A stretch of DNA of 64,000 nt from an uncultured Lachnospiraceae bacterium (GCA_934364805.1 CAKRMH010000009.1:1-64000); one strand, 5' to 3'. Positions 24,171-33,137 are shown, numbered from the stretch's first letter. Translations and numbers: made by a program. Notes: generated by a model not told the origin, from the letters alone.

Positions 24171-24233
24171 TTTCCCTCCATGTCCGGTGTTGCATTTTAT
24201 TTGCAAATCCATTTGCTACGTTTTGTATCCTTT

Positions 24234-24260
24234 ATATCGTCATTATGCAACCATATATTA
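24234..24260 (-). promoter_or_regulatory. Candidate sigma-28 (FliA/SigD) promoter for csrA-hag
   Basis: TAAT (24260-24257), 15-bp spacer, GACGATAT (24241-24234). The SigD consensus is TAAA-15-GCCGATAT. It lies about 64 bases before the csrA start. The rest of the 24171-24503 gap is AT-rich, with no further feature recognised. Confidence 0.6.
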
Positions 24261-24503
24261 ACATCTTATTTTTATTTTCGCTACAGTTTGTTGCTTTTTC
24301 ACAATAAAAATCCATTTTATGTCACGTATGTATGTTAATTTTTTATGCAGAATTACACATATTACATTTATATGCGTAACAATCTGTTACCGCTTTCGCC
24401 CTATTTCAATTAACATTTTAACTTTTGTTGTTATGTTCGCTACGCATTGTAACATCCAACAGGACAATAAAAATATACTTAAATGAAAGGGGGTTATTTT
24501 TAT

Positions 24504-24935
24504 ATGAAAAGCAAATTGCTTCCACAGAAGCTGAAAGAATTGCGTAAAATCAACAATTACACGCAGGATTATGTTGCCGAAGTACTCGGTGTTGTGAGAC
24601 AGACCTACAGTCACTATGAGACGGGGAAGCGGACTCCGGACGCTGAAGCACTCTATAAACTTGCCGGGCTTTATAATATTTCGATCGACGATCTGCTGCA
24701 TCTGACAATTGACATTGACCGGGATGAGTCCTATGATGCACCTGCTCCAACGAAAACCAGCACCGATCTCGCAGAATTTCTTGAATTTTTTAATGAACCA
24801 TCGAACAAGAAGAAATATATGTTCAACACTAATTTAGAGCGCGAACTGCTCTTTTATTTTGATAAGATTTCTGAGGAAGATAAGAAAGAAATTATTGAAT
24901 TTACAAAGATCAAGGCAAGAAAGCCTTTTCATTAG
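24504..24935 (+). CDS. XRE family transcriptional regulator
   Basis: 143 residues. The HTH_3 domain is at the N-terminus (LKELRKINNYTQDYVAEVLG, VRQTYSHYETGKRTPDAEAL, IDDLLHL). The C-terminal part (ELLFYFDKISEEDKKEIIEF) resembles an oligomerisation tail of SinR/ImmR-like repressors. The ATG at 24504 is used because AAAGGGGG precedes it by about 10 bases; an ATG at 24483 lies before that site. Divergent from csrA, so a role in motility is possible but not shown. Repeat copy 3 follows. Confidence 0.87.
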   Translation: MKSKLLPQKLKELRKINNYTQDYVAEVLGVVRQTYSHYETGKRTPDAEALYKLAGLYNISIDDLLHLTIDIDRDESYDAPAPTKTSTDLAEFLEFFNEPSNKKKYMFNTNLERELLFYFDKISEEDKKEIIEFTKIKARKPFH

Positions 24936-24960
24936 AAGCACGATTGAAAGACCATAGTAA

Positions 24961-25130
24961 AACGCCAATTCTCCGTAAACATGAAAAAATCCATGATCAC
25001 ACCGACAATTTTTACATATTTGACGGTGTAATCATGCCAAATGACCTGTCTACGGAGAATTGGCGTTATTTATGAGGTATTTTTCTATTATTTTAGGCGT
25101 ATGGGAGCTTTTTCTTCGGATTACGGAGAA
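24961..25130. repeat. Dispersed palindromic element, copy 3 (right part)
   Basis: Starts at the internal arm. AACGCCAATTCTCCGTA (24961-24977) pairs perfectly over 17 bp with TACGGAGAATTGGCGTT (25051-25067); copies 1 and 2 have a slightly broken version. It ends with CGGATTACGGAGAA (25117-25130). The left terminal arm is missing. Lies between the convergent XRE and Dabb genes. Confidence 0.88.
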
Positions 25131-25142
25131 TCTTGCAAACTT

Positions 25143-25445
25143 CTATAACGATGTCTCAAGATCGCCGCACAGACGGTCTGTCACGATATCTCTGCAGCGT
25201 TCGCGGTGTGCGACATGAAGTGGATGATCCCGGAATGCTTTGAGCGCCTCTTCATCGCGAAGTTCGGCATAAAACACCAGGTCATAGCCTCCGGCAAGGT
25301 TCGGTCCGATCTCTGCATGAAGCAATCCATCAATATTTCCGTTCATTGTCTCCACGGAATCCTGAAGAAAACGGAGCATTTCATCTTCTTTTCCTTCGTC
25401 TTTTACTTTTTTCGTATAATTCCAGAATAAAATATGTCTTATCAT
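25143..25445 (-). CDS. Stress-responsive alpha/beta-barrel (Dabb) domain protein
   Basis: 100 residues, one Dabb domain (IRHILFWNYTKKVKDEGKED, YDLVFYAELRDEEALKAFRDHPLH). The family forms dimeric ferredoxin-like barrels with varied or unknown activity. The HPxH ending of the domain is typical. Nothing nearby sets a role. Confidence 0.9.
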   Translation of the reverse strand: MIRHILFWNYTKKVKDEGKEDEMLRFLQDSVETMNGNIDGLLHAEIGPNLAGGYDLVFYAELRDEEALKAFRDHPLHVAHRERCRDIVTDRLCGDLETSL

Positions 25446-25503
25446 AAGTACCTCCTATTTTCACCAGATTCTGTCATTATATTCAGTCACCTGGCGACCA
25501 CAT

Positions 25504-25923
25504 TCATTTTGCTTCGCCAACCTTTTTTACAGCCAGATCTAGTTCCAGATCATGAAGCCCATAATATGCCTTTTTCAGAAAAGAAAGCGGAACCTTTTCC
25601 AAAACTTCACGGCTTGGGATATTATAAAACCACTGATAGTATGCATAAAATTCGCCTATCCAGTCTGGCATGAAGCCCTGTAATGCTTTGCCTGGTTTCA
25701 GCCTGTATTGTTCTGTGCGTACAAAGTACTCCCATAACTCTTTTGCATCCATTGTATTCACATATGCCTGAGACTCATCGATACATTGCCTTGTTCTGCT
25801 GGACATATACTTGTTTATAAAATCTTCTGTATCTTTATCTGGATATGTCTGTGCTACAAAGTCAAATAACTGTCCCTGATTTTCCACAACATCGTCTAAA
25901 TATGCGTCTGCATATGCTCTCAT
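25504..25923 (-). CDS. Small protein downstream of ART-like toxin, candidate antitoxin
   Basis: 139 residues from MRAYADAYLDDVVENQGQLF behind GAGAGGTG; a GTG three codons upstream overlaps the preceding gene. The opening RAYxxxYLDDxxENxGxLFD resembles small proteins I associate with DUF3990-type genes. All-alpha and rich in Tyr/Trp in the second half (FYAYYQWFYN). It begins 5 bases after the stop of the putative toxin, so they are co-translated. Function inferred from context only. AT-richer than the flanks. Confidence 0.6.
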   Translation of the reverse strand: MRAYADAYLDDVVENQGQLFDFVAQTYPDKDTEDFINKYMSSRTRQCIDESQAYVNTMDAKELWEYFVRTEQYRLKPGKALQGFMPDWIGEFYAYYQWFYNIPSREVLEKVPLSFLKKAYYGLHDLELDLAVKKVGEAK

Positions 25924-25928
25924 AAATA

Positions 25929-26582
25929 TCACCTCTCAATAAGTGTGCTAAATACATTTGTTACCTTATTTGCATCCGAATCAACAAGTTTTCTCATGTT
26001 GTTTCTTGCCTCAATATCTCGATGATTATACTTATCATTGAATTCTTCATAATCAACAGGAATTAATGCCTCGTTTATCTCATGCAGCTGCGTATAAGCC
26101 AGTTCTGACTTAATGCAATACTGAATTCCTAATCCGCCCAATGCAAGCAACTGTTCAAGAATTTCTACATCAATATTATCCCGGACAAATTCCTTTGCAA
26201 TGTAGAAATACGAAGCATCTGCTCTCCATCCTTTTATTACATCATATTCGCTGGTGTCTATTCCATATTTATCAATAAATTTAGCTGCCAGCATTCGATA
26301 TCGTTTTGAATTTGCAGCATCCCGATGTTTCATAAGTTCCGCAAGCCATGACAAAATGGATTTTTCCTGAAAATCAAGTATCTTTAAACCATCATAATCC
26401 AGTTCATACTTATGCACCCATCCATTTGACTCATTTGGCTTACATACTGCCCATTCTTTCGCCAAATCCAGATTTTCTGTTAAATAAAATCCACGTCCAT
26501 AATCATGCTTGTCATCCCCGCCTCCGAAAAATGGAGTGACTACTTTATCAGAAGTGCCATGATATAAATATAGATTTTTCAT
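25929..26582 (-). CDS. DUF3990-like, putative ADP-ribosyltransferase-fold toxin
   Basis: 217 residues. The N-terminal YHGTSDKVVTPFF and YGRGFYLTENLDLAKEWA match DUF3990, whose HG and GxGFYLT motifs resemble the NAD-binding core of ADP-ribosyltransferases. No signal peptide, so a cytoplasmic target is likely. Paired with a small downstream gene, 5 bases apart. Toxin activity and target are not shown by sequence. The region is AT-rich relative to neighbours, consistent with acquisition. Confidence 0.7.
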   Translation of the reverse strand: MKNLYLYHGTSDKVVTPFFGGGDDKHDYGRGFYLTENLDLAKEWAVCKPNESNGWVHKYELDYDGLKILDFQEKSILSWLAELMKHRDAANSKRYRMLAAKFIDKYGIDTSEYDVIKGWRADASYFYIAKEFVRDNIDVEILEQLLALGGLGIQYCIKSELAYTQLHEINEALIPVDYEEFNDKYNHRDIEARNNMRKLVDSDANKVTNVFSTLIER

Positions 26583-26750
26583 TCACATTCCTCCATATGC
26601 CAGGACTTCGTCCACGATGTCTGTCAACATTACAATTTATAAAAACTATTTTTATTGTATCATAATCACCACTGCGTTTCCAACCCGCTCTATCATTTCA
26701 GATTGTTACCTTTCCAAAACCTTAAGATTTTTCCAAATCCCGTATTTCTG

Positions 26751-26819
26751 TTGACATTCATTTTCCGGCATGCTATGTTTACTACGACAGACATAGTACG
26801 TCACACGTAGTACGATGGA
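26751..26819 (+). promoter_or_regulatory. padR promoter and repeated operator
   Basis: TTGACA (26751-26756), 17-bp spacer, TATGTT (26774-26779). Downstream are repeated TACTACG/TAGTACG elements (26780-26815), including the palindrome CGTAGTACG. This is a likely autoregulatory PadR operator. The rest of the 26583-26849 gap shows nothing else clear. Confidence 0.6.
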
Positions 26820-26849
26820 TGAAGTATGATCCATAACGGAGGTGAAGCA

Positions 26850-27206
26850 ATGATCAACATCAGCAGTGATGTCATCCGTGGATACAATGACACGATCATC
26901 TTAAGTCTGCTCTGTGAAAAACCGTCCTACGGTTACGAGATTTCCAAGCAGATCCGGCAGATATCCGAGGAAAAATATGTAATAAAAGAAACGACACTTT
27001 ACTCCGCATTTACCAGAATGGAGAAGAACGGATACATCGAGTCCTTTTCTGACAGCGACCAGTCCAACGGAAAACGGCGGACCTATTACCGCATTACCGA
27101 TGCCGGCCGCTCCTACTATAAGCTCAAATGCGATGAGTGGAATCTGACACAGGAAGTTATTGAAAAATTTATTAAAAAGGGGGAAACACTCTATGGAAAC
27201 AATTAG
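26850..27206 (+). CDS. PadR family transcriptional regulator
   Basis: 118 residues from MINISSDVIRGYNDTIILSLL behind GGAGGTGAAGC. PadR signature PSYGYEISKQIRQ, then ETTLYSAFTRMEKNGYIES and RRTYYRITDAGR. These repressors often control a co-transcribed HAAS-domain membrane protein. The next gene starts 14 bases before this stop, implying coupling. Confidence 0.93.
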   Translation: MINISSDVIRGYNDTIILSLLCEKPSYGYEISKQIRQISEEKYVIKETTLYSAFTRMEKNGYIESFSDSDQSNGKRRTYYRITDAGRSYYKLKCDEWNLTQEVIEKFIKKGETLYGNN

Positions 27207-28203
27207 AAATTATCTGGAATCCATGTTTTCCAGATTACCAAACACTCCGGAAGTACAGAAAGCCAAATACGAGCTGGCACAGATGATGGAGGATAAGTAC
27301 ACAGAATTAAAAGAAGAAGGAAAATCCGATAATGAAGCCATCGGGATTGTGATCTCTGAATTTGGCAATCTGGATGAACTGGCAGAAAGCCTTGGAATCC
27401 GGAGTTATATGAATCCGGCGAATCCGACTCCGTCTGCCAAGGTATTTCCAATGAATGAAGCTTCGGATTATCTGAAGAAAAATGCACAACACGCATACCT
27501 GATCGCACTCGGTGTGCTTTTATGCATCATTTCCCCGGTTGGCACGATTTTTACCAGTGCCCTGGAAGATAACACCGCCTTCTATTCGGGATTTGCCGAT
27601 GCGCTCAGTATTCTCTTCCTGTTCGTATGTATTGCAGCTGCAGTCGGACTTTTTATCGCTGCTTCGTTTACACTTGGCAAATGGGAATATCTGAAAACAG
27701 AACCTTATTGTACGGATTTTGCGACTTCCAAATATATCCACGAGCAAAAAGACAGCTATCGCACAACGCATGCACTTTTACTCACTGTCGGGATCATGCT
27801 CTGCATTTTATGTGCAGTGCCTTCTGCCATCATCGACTGTTTGAATTTCACCAATGGTTTTCTGGAAGACCTTTCCGGTGCATTTGTCCTGATCATTGTT
27901 GCGATCGGTGTATTTATGATCGTCCTTACCTGCACCAAAAACGGCGGATATGACCGCCTGCTCAAGCTGAATCAAAGCGGAACTGTAGGCGCTAATTTTG
28001 TTCCATCCCAGCAGGAGACCACACATTATGAGAACAAAACGGTCGCTGCAATTATGAGCGTTTTCTGGCCTACTGTCACATGCCTGTACCTGATCTGGAG
28101 CTTTCTCAGCTTCAAATGGTATATTACATGGATCATCTGGCCGGTTGCTGCCATTATCAATGCTCTCATCAATAACATACTTGGGGATCATCACGAATCC
28201 TGA
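27193..28203 (+). CDS. HAAS-domain (permease prefix) membrane protein
   Basis: 336 residues from METIRNYLESMFSRLPNTPEV behind AAAAAGGGGG. The cytoplasmic helical HAAS domain spans about 1-80 (SRLPNTPEVQKAKYELAQMMEDKY, SDNEAIGIVISEFGNLDELAESLG), followed by about six membrane segments. The family works with PadR and toastrack (DUF4097) proteins in envelope-stress style modules. Exact role unknown. Confidence 0.85.
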   Translation: METIRNYLESMFSRLPNTPEVQKAKYELAQMMEDKYTELKEEGKSDNEAIGIVISEFGNLDELAESLGIRSYMNPANPTPSAKVFPMNEASDYLKKNAQHAYLIALGVLLCIISPVGTIFTSALEDNTAFYSGFADALSILFLFVCIAAAVGLFIAASFTLGKWEYLKTEPYCTDFATSKYIHEQKDSYRTTHALLLTVGIMLCILCAVPSAIIDCLNFTNGFLEDLSGAFVLIIVAIGVFMIVLTCTKNGGYDRLLKLNQSGTVGANFVPSQQETTHYENKTVAAIMSVFWPTVTCLYLIWSFLSFKWYITWIIWPVAAIINALINNILGDHHES

Positions 28204-28285
28204 TCTTAACCGGATTCCCTGTACCTGAAAAATCACGTGCAGTGCATATCAGCCACTGACAATATCATTTTAGAAGGGAAATGCT

Positions 28286-29074
28286 ATGAAAAAAAATATT
28301 TATCTGACCGTTATTACAATTATAACCATTATCTGTATCATCGCTGGCACCTGTTATCATGTCATCGGATGGGGTGTACAATTTTTCTCGGAACATCCGT
28401 TTATCTCCCACTTGGACAGAGACGATGACACTGAGGCAGAAAGCCTGAATCAGACCACGGAAACGCTGGATTCTTTTGACAATATGAACCTCGACATCAG
28501 CGTATCGGATCTTACCGTTACCACAGGAGATTCTTATTCGATCAGCTACGACACCAATCGTGCAAGTCTGATTCCGAAATATGAAGTAAGTCAGGGAACA
28601 CTTACCGTAACGCAGAGGAGCACACACAACGGCTTCTGGGGAAACACCCATTGTACCGTCAGGATCACAGTTCCTGAAGGCACTGTTTTAAACAATCTCA
28701 CTGCAGATGGAAGTGTCGGAGATGTTTTGTTTCAAGATATTCAGGCACAAAAAAGTACGCTTGATTTCTCAGTCGGTGATATCGACCTGGAAAACAGCGC
28801 ACTTGGCGATTGCAGCATTGACACCTCAACCGGAGATATCGATGTCAGAGACTGCACATTTGATAATATGGAAATTGATACCAGCGTTGGCGATGTAAGT
28901 GTATCTGTCTCACAGGATCTTGCTTCCTATGACATGACACTGGATACCGGTGTCGGTGAAGTTACCGTAAACGGCAGCTCTCATAAGGATCACTATGAAT
29001 CAAAAGGAGATTCCTCGAATACATTTACGGTTGACAACAGCACTGGTGACATCTCCGTTAACTACGGTAAATAA
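28286..29074 (+). CDS. DUF4097 (toastrack) beta-repeat protein, membrane anchored
   Basis: 262 residues. One N-terminal membrane segment (YLTVITIITIICIIAGTCYH), then an extracellular beta-solenoid-like domain with repeated VGDI/TGDI turns (FSVGDIDLENS, STGDIDVRDC, TSVGDVSVSV, STGDISVNYG). Third gene of a PadR-HAAS-DUF4097 set, 83 bases after the second, with AGAAGGG before the ATG. Its final codons and TAA lie in the first unit of a 35-bp tandem repeat. Confidence 0.88.
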   Translation: MKKNIYLTVITIITIICIIAGTCYHVIGWGVQFFSEHPFISHLDRDDDTEAESLNQTTETLDSFDNMNLDISVSDLTVTTGDSYSISYDTNRASLIPKYEVSQGTLTVTQRSTHNGFWGNTHCTVRITVPEGTVLNNLTADGSVGDVLFQDIQAQKSTLDFSVGDIDLENSALGDCSIDTSTGDIDVRDCTFDNMEIDTSVGDVSVSVSQDLASYDMTLDTGVGEVTVNGSSHKDHYESKGDSSNTFTVDNSTGDISVNYGK

Positions 29075-29168
29075 GCCTCTGACCTCTTTGTGAAAACGAC
29101 GGTAAATAAGCCTCTGACCTCTTTGTAAAAACAATCGTAAACAACCCGCCTACCTTTTTGTAAAAAAC
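29064..29168. repeat. Tandem 35-bp repeat over convergent gene ends
   Basis: Three 35-bp units (29064-29098, 29099-29133, 29134-29168). The first two are nearly identical, the third diverged. Unit 1 includes the DUF4097 stop; unit 3 includes the last codons of the convergent DUF3783 gene. Same architecture as the 40-bp repeat at 5161-5317. Confidence 0.85.
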
Positions 29169-29530
29169 ACATGCTCCTGCAGAAGCTCGCGGAAAAGCTG
29201 ATCTGCAGTCCAGAATACATTATCGGGAGTCAGTATTGCCTTGCATCCGATCGGGGCAAGATGAGACTCCCGATATGTTTTTAAGAAAATATCCACCTGA
29301 TCGGAATCCATTCCGGAGAATACCAGCATTTCAGCAGGAAGCTCACTTCCCTGATACATGGTATTCTCCTTTTTGAATCCTGCGATTCCGGCAAGGTATC
29401 CAAGCTTTTTTGCATAATCCTTTTTATCCACAGTCTGTACTTCGATTCCAAGTGTTTTGCACATTTCCCGGATCTTCTGTTCCTTTTCTGTTGATACATG
29501 AAATAAAAGAATTGTCTGCTTTGCTGCCAT
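29150..29530 (-). CDS. DUF3783 domain protein
   Basis: 126 residues, small cytoplasmic protein with IEVQTVDKKDYAKKLGYLAGI and LPAEMLVFSGMDSDQVDIFLKTYR, typical of DUF3783. Family function unknown. Seventeen bases downstream of the ABC exporter genes on the same strand, so probably co-transcribed. Its end overlaps the tandem repeat. Confidence 0.85.
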   Translation of the reverse strand: MAAKQTILLFHVSTEKEQKIREMCKTLGIEVQTVDKKDYAKKLGYLAGIAGFKKENTMYQGSELPAEMLVFSGMDSDQVDIFLKTYRESHLAPIGCKAILTPDNVFWTADQLFRELLQEHVFFTKR

Positions 29531-29546
29531 ACCTTACCTCCAAATT

Positions 29547-31334
29547 TCAGCCCGCTGTCTGGATGTCATCCAGCTGCGCCGTATATAATCTGTAATAATA
29601 ACCTTTCTTTGCCATGAGTTCTTCATGCGTTCCTGTTTCCATGATTCCGCCTGCATCAATATACATGATCTTATCGCAGTTTCGGATCGTAGAAAGACGG
29701 TGTGCAATAATAAAGGATGTCCTTCCGTCAAGCATTGCATTCAGACCTGTCTGCAGTGCTTTTTCCGTCTGAACGTCAATGCTGGATGTTGCCTCATCCA
29801 GGATCAGAATGGCCGGGTCAGAAAGAAGCGTTCTCGCAAACGAGATCAGCTGCTTTTGTCCCTGGCTTAACATGGAACCGCGCTCGCGCACCTCGGTATC
29901 GTATCCGTCTTTCATCTTTGTAATAAACTCATCCGCACAGACGATCTTGCTTGCTTTTACGATCTCTTCTCTTGTTGCATCCAGTTTTCCATAACGGATA
30001 TTATCCTCGATCGTTCCGGAAAAAATAAAGCTGTCCTGCATCATGATTCCCATCTGGGAGCGCAGGGAATGGATCGTAACCCTGGAAATATCCTGATCGT
30101 CGATCAGCACACGTCCTCCATTTACATTGTAAAATCTGGAGATCAGGTTGACAATCGTGCTTTTTCCGGCTCCGGTCGGACCGACAAGTGCTACGCTTTC
30201 CCCCGGATTTACCGTGAAGGAGACGTCTTTTAAAATGGTCTTGGTATCATCATACGCAAATTGTACATGGTCGAACGTCACTTTTCCTCGGATCTCTGGC
30301 ATTGGAACCGCATCTTCGGCATCCTTTACGGTTACCGGCTCATCGATCGTCTCGAAGATCCGCTCCAGATAGGCAATATTGTTGATAAAGTTGTTAAAAA
30401 TATTGCCCAGGTTCATGATCGGCTGCCAGAAGTAGGAAGCATAGCTTGAGATTGCAACGATCGTACCAAGCGATTTATTGCCCTGTCCGAAGATCACAAG
30501 TCCAAACAGGAAGATCGCAGCCCGGACACAGACCGAGATGGAATCAATTCCAGGCCAGACAAGGTTTGAATAACGTACCGCTGTATTCCATGTGCGTCTG
30601 CAGTCTTTGGAAAGCTCATCGAATATCTCTGCATTTTCGTCTTCTCTTGCAAAAATCTGTGTGATCCTTGCCCCTACAATGTTCTCCTGAAGATATGCAT
30701 TGAGGTTGGAGTTCTTGTTTGATACCGCCTGCCATGCTTTTCTCTGTTTATTTTTGATCCAGAACATGAAAACAGCAAGGACCGGAACACCGCACAATAC
30801 GACGAGTGCCATCTGAACATCCACCATAAACATGAAGATCACGATAAATAACAGGTTGAAGCATTCCAGAACAATATTGATCAGTCCGTTCGAAAGCATA
30901 TCCGAAACCGAATTCACATAGTTGACAACACGGATCAGGATCTTGCCATGTGGTCTGTCATCGTAATACTGGAACGGAAGCTCCTGCAAATGCTCAAACA
31001 GGTCTTTTCGTATATCGTAAATAATATTCTGGCTGACGTCAACCATGATCCGGCTCCGGATCGTGGTGAACACGACGCTGACCACATAAATGCCGATCAG
31101 CACACCGACAAGCGTAAATAATAACTGCATATTTTTATCCGAGATCGCAATATCGAGCGCCCTCTGGATGATCATTGGTGCAACATATCCAAACGCACCA
31201 CCGATTCCACTCAGAACAATCGCAAATATCATGCGCTTCATGTATTTTTTGATGTAGGAAGAAGCCCGGATCAGATGTTTGATGTCAAACGGTTCTTCTA
31301 ACGCTTCATCCTGTTTATACGTATTCTTTGCCAT
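29547..31334 (-). CDS. ABC exporter subunit, consensus ATPase site
   Basis: 595 residues: six-helix ABC membrane domain (about 30-330), then a nucleotide-binding domain with Walker A GPTGAGKST, a variant signature LSQGQKQL, and Walker B ILILDEAT with the catalytic Glu. Partner of the upstream 596-residue half-transporter, which has Asp at that position. Heterodimeric exporters of this type (BmrCD, TM287/288) move drugs or peptides/lipids. Substrate unknown. 12 bases from the partner gene. Confidence 0.93.
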   Translation of the reverse strand: MAKNTYKQDEALEEPFDIKHLIRASSYIKKYMKRMIFAIVLSGIGGAFGYVAPMIIQRALDIAISDKNMQLLFTLVGVLIGIYVVSVVFTTIRSRIMVDVSQNIIYDIRKDLFEHLQELPFQYYDDRPHGKILIRVVNYVNSVSDMLSNGLINIVLECFNLLFIVIFMFMVDVQMALVVLCGVPVLAVFMFWIKNKQRKAWQAVSNKNSNLNAYLQENIVGARITQIFAREDENAEIFDELSKDCRRTWNTAVRYSNLVWPGIDSISVCVRAAIFLFGLVIFGQGNKSLGTIVAISSYASYFWQPIMNLGNIFNNFINNIAYLERIFETIDEPVTVKDAEDAVPMPEIRGKVTFDHVQFAYDDTKTILKDVSFTVNPGESVALVGPTGAGKSTIVNLISRFYNVNGGRVLIDDQDISRVTIHSLRSQMGIMMQDSFIFSGTIEDNIRYGKLDATREEIVKASKIVCADEFITKMKDGYDTEVRERGSMLSQGQKQLISFARTLLSDPAILILDEATSSIDVQTEKALQTGLNAMLDGRTSFIIAHRLSTIRNCDKIMYIDAGGIMETGTHEELMAKKGYYYRLYTAQLDDIQTAG

Positions 31335-31346
31335 ATTCCCACCCCC

Positions 31347-33137
31347 TTACAACTCTTCTGCGCCGGTCTGCAATTTGACCAGTTCATAATAATATCCTTT
31401 TTTGGCGAGCAGTTCTTCATGTGTACCGGCTTCACGGATATATCCGTCCTGAAGCACAAGTATCTTGTCTGCAGCCTTTGTCGTTGAGATCCTCTGTGCA
31501 ATAATGATCTTCGTGCATGGGAAATCAAGCTCCCGCAACGACTGCTGGATCTGTTTTTCGGTCTCCATATCGACTGCCGATGTCGTATCATCGAGAATCA
31601 GAATGGAAGGTTTTACCGCAAGCGCACGCGCAAGTGAGATTCGCTGTTTCTGTCCTCCGGAAAGTCCGACGCCGCGTTCCCCGACGATCGTATCGTATCC
31701 CTCCGGCATCTTACTGATAAAATCAGAAGCTGCGGAATATTTTGCAAATTTCATGACCTCGTCCAGATCAATCGTGCTGTCTCCGTAGGCAATATTGCCC
31801 TCGATCGTATCCGAATAAAGAAGTACATCCTGTGTTGCAAGACCGATATTTTTACGCAGATCGGCAAGCTTCAGCTTCCCGACCGGGATTCCGTCGATGC
31901 GTATCTCACCCTTGGTCGGCTCATAAAATCTCGGGATCAGGTGGATCAGTGAAGTCTTGCCGCACCCGGTCTCGCCCATGATCGCAACGGTCTCATTCGG
32001 TTCCACGGTAAAATTAATATCATGAAGTACCGGAAGATCTCCATCCTCATACTGGAAGGAAACATCGGAAAACTCGATCTTTCCTTCAAAACGCCCCGGA
32101 TGAGCGACTGCATCTTCCGCATCTTTGATCTTTGGCTTTGAATAATAGATCTCCATGACTTTTTTGGATGCCGCTGAAAATCTCTGAAATTCATTCATAA
32201 TATTGCCCATCTGACGCATCGGGTTTGCGATTGCCCAGATCAGGCCGGAAAATGCAACATATTCCCCCATTGTCAGCTGTCCCCGGATCAGAAAAACGCC
32301 GCCGACCGCCAGCATAACAACCGGCATCAGATTTGCGATGCTTTCCACATATGGATAAAATTTCAGCCATACCATTCCCGTTGCTTTATTCGTATTCGCA
32401 TAATCCTTATTGGCCTTATCAAACTTCTGGATCTCATAATCTTCTCTTGCAAAAGCCTTTACCACACGGTTTCCGGAAATATTCTCCTGCGCATAGGTAT
32501 TCATCTGTGCCAGCTTCTCACGGAGCAGCGCATGCATCGGTGCAACCTTATTCTTAAACAGGTAAATGATCCAGAAAACAAATGGCGAGATCACAAGCAG
32601 ACACAACGCCATCTTCCAGTTAATGTACAAAAAGAAGATCGCAGCTGCGCCAAACAGGGAAAAGGATTCGATCACCATTCGGATGACCCATGCCACCATA
32701 TGCCGCACTGCATCAAGATCCCCCGTCACCCGTGTCATCAGATCCCCTGTGCGGTACGTACTGTAAAAAGTCATATCCTGACGCTCAATCTTATTATACA
32801 GATAATTTCGAACGCGATAGAGAACAGTCTGTGATACATGTTCATAGATCATACAATCGAGATATACGATAATGGTCCGGAGAAATGTAAATCCGACCAT
32901 CGCGATCAGCAATTTATAGAACAAATCGCTATTCGTTCTCATATTCTCCCGGGCATTTTCCCCCGTCAGAAAAATATCCACGATCTTTCCTGAATAATAT
33001 GGAACCGTCAGCTGCAGTACATTGTATACAATCGTACCAAGCATTCCAACAATGTAGATTCCCCTCGTTCCCTGCATATTTTCCCATAGCCATGCAAGCT
33101 TTGTCTTAGGGAATTCCTGTGTTTTTGTCTGTTTCAT
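31347..33137 (-). CDS. ABC exporter subunit, degenerate ATPase site
   Basis: 596 residues with the same membrane-ATPase layout. Walker A GETGCGKTS and signature LSGGQKQRISLARA are intact, but Walker B reads SILILDDTTSAVD, with Asp in place of the catalytic Glu. That marks the non-canonical half of a heterodimeric exporter. First gene of the pair, divergent from an AraC regulator 116 bases away that probably controls it. Confidence 0.93.
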   Translation of the reverse strand: MKQTKTQEFPKTKLAWLWENMQGTRGIYIVGMLGTIVYNVLQLTVPYYSGKIVDIFLTGENARENMRTNSDLFYKLLIAMVGFTFLRTIIVYLDCMIYEHVSQTVLYRVRNYLYNKIERQDMTFYSTYRTGDLMTRVTGDLDAVRHMVAWVIRMVIESFSLFGAAAIFFLYINWKMALCLLVISPFVFWIIYLFKNKVAPMHALLREKLAQMNTYAQENISGNRVVKAFAREDYEIQKFDKANKDYANTNKATGMVWLKFYPYVESIANLMPVVMLAVGGVFLIRGQLTMGEYVAFSGLIWAIANPMRQMGNIMNEFQRFSAASKKVMEIYYSKPKIKDAEDAVAHPGRFEGKIEFSDVSFQYEDGDLPVLHDINFTVEPNETVAIMGETGCGKTSLIHLIPRFYEPTKGEIRIDGIPVGKLKLADLRKNIGLATQDVLLYSDTIEGNIAYGDSTIDLDEVMKFAKYSAASDFISKMPEGYDTIVGERGVGLSGGQKQRISLARALAVKPSILILDDTTSAVDMETEKQIQQSLRELDFPCTKIIIAQRISTTKAADKILVLQDGYIREAGTHEELLAKKGYYYELVKLQTGAEEL

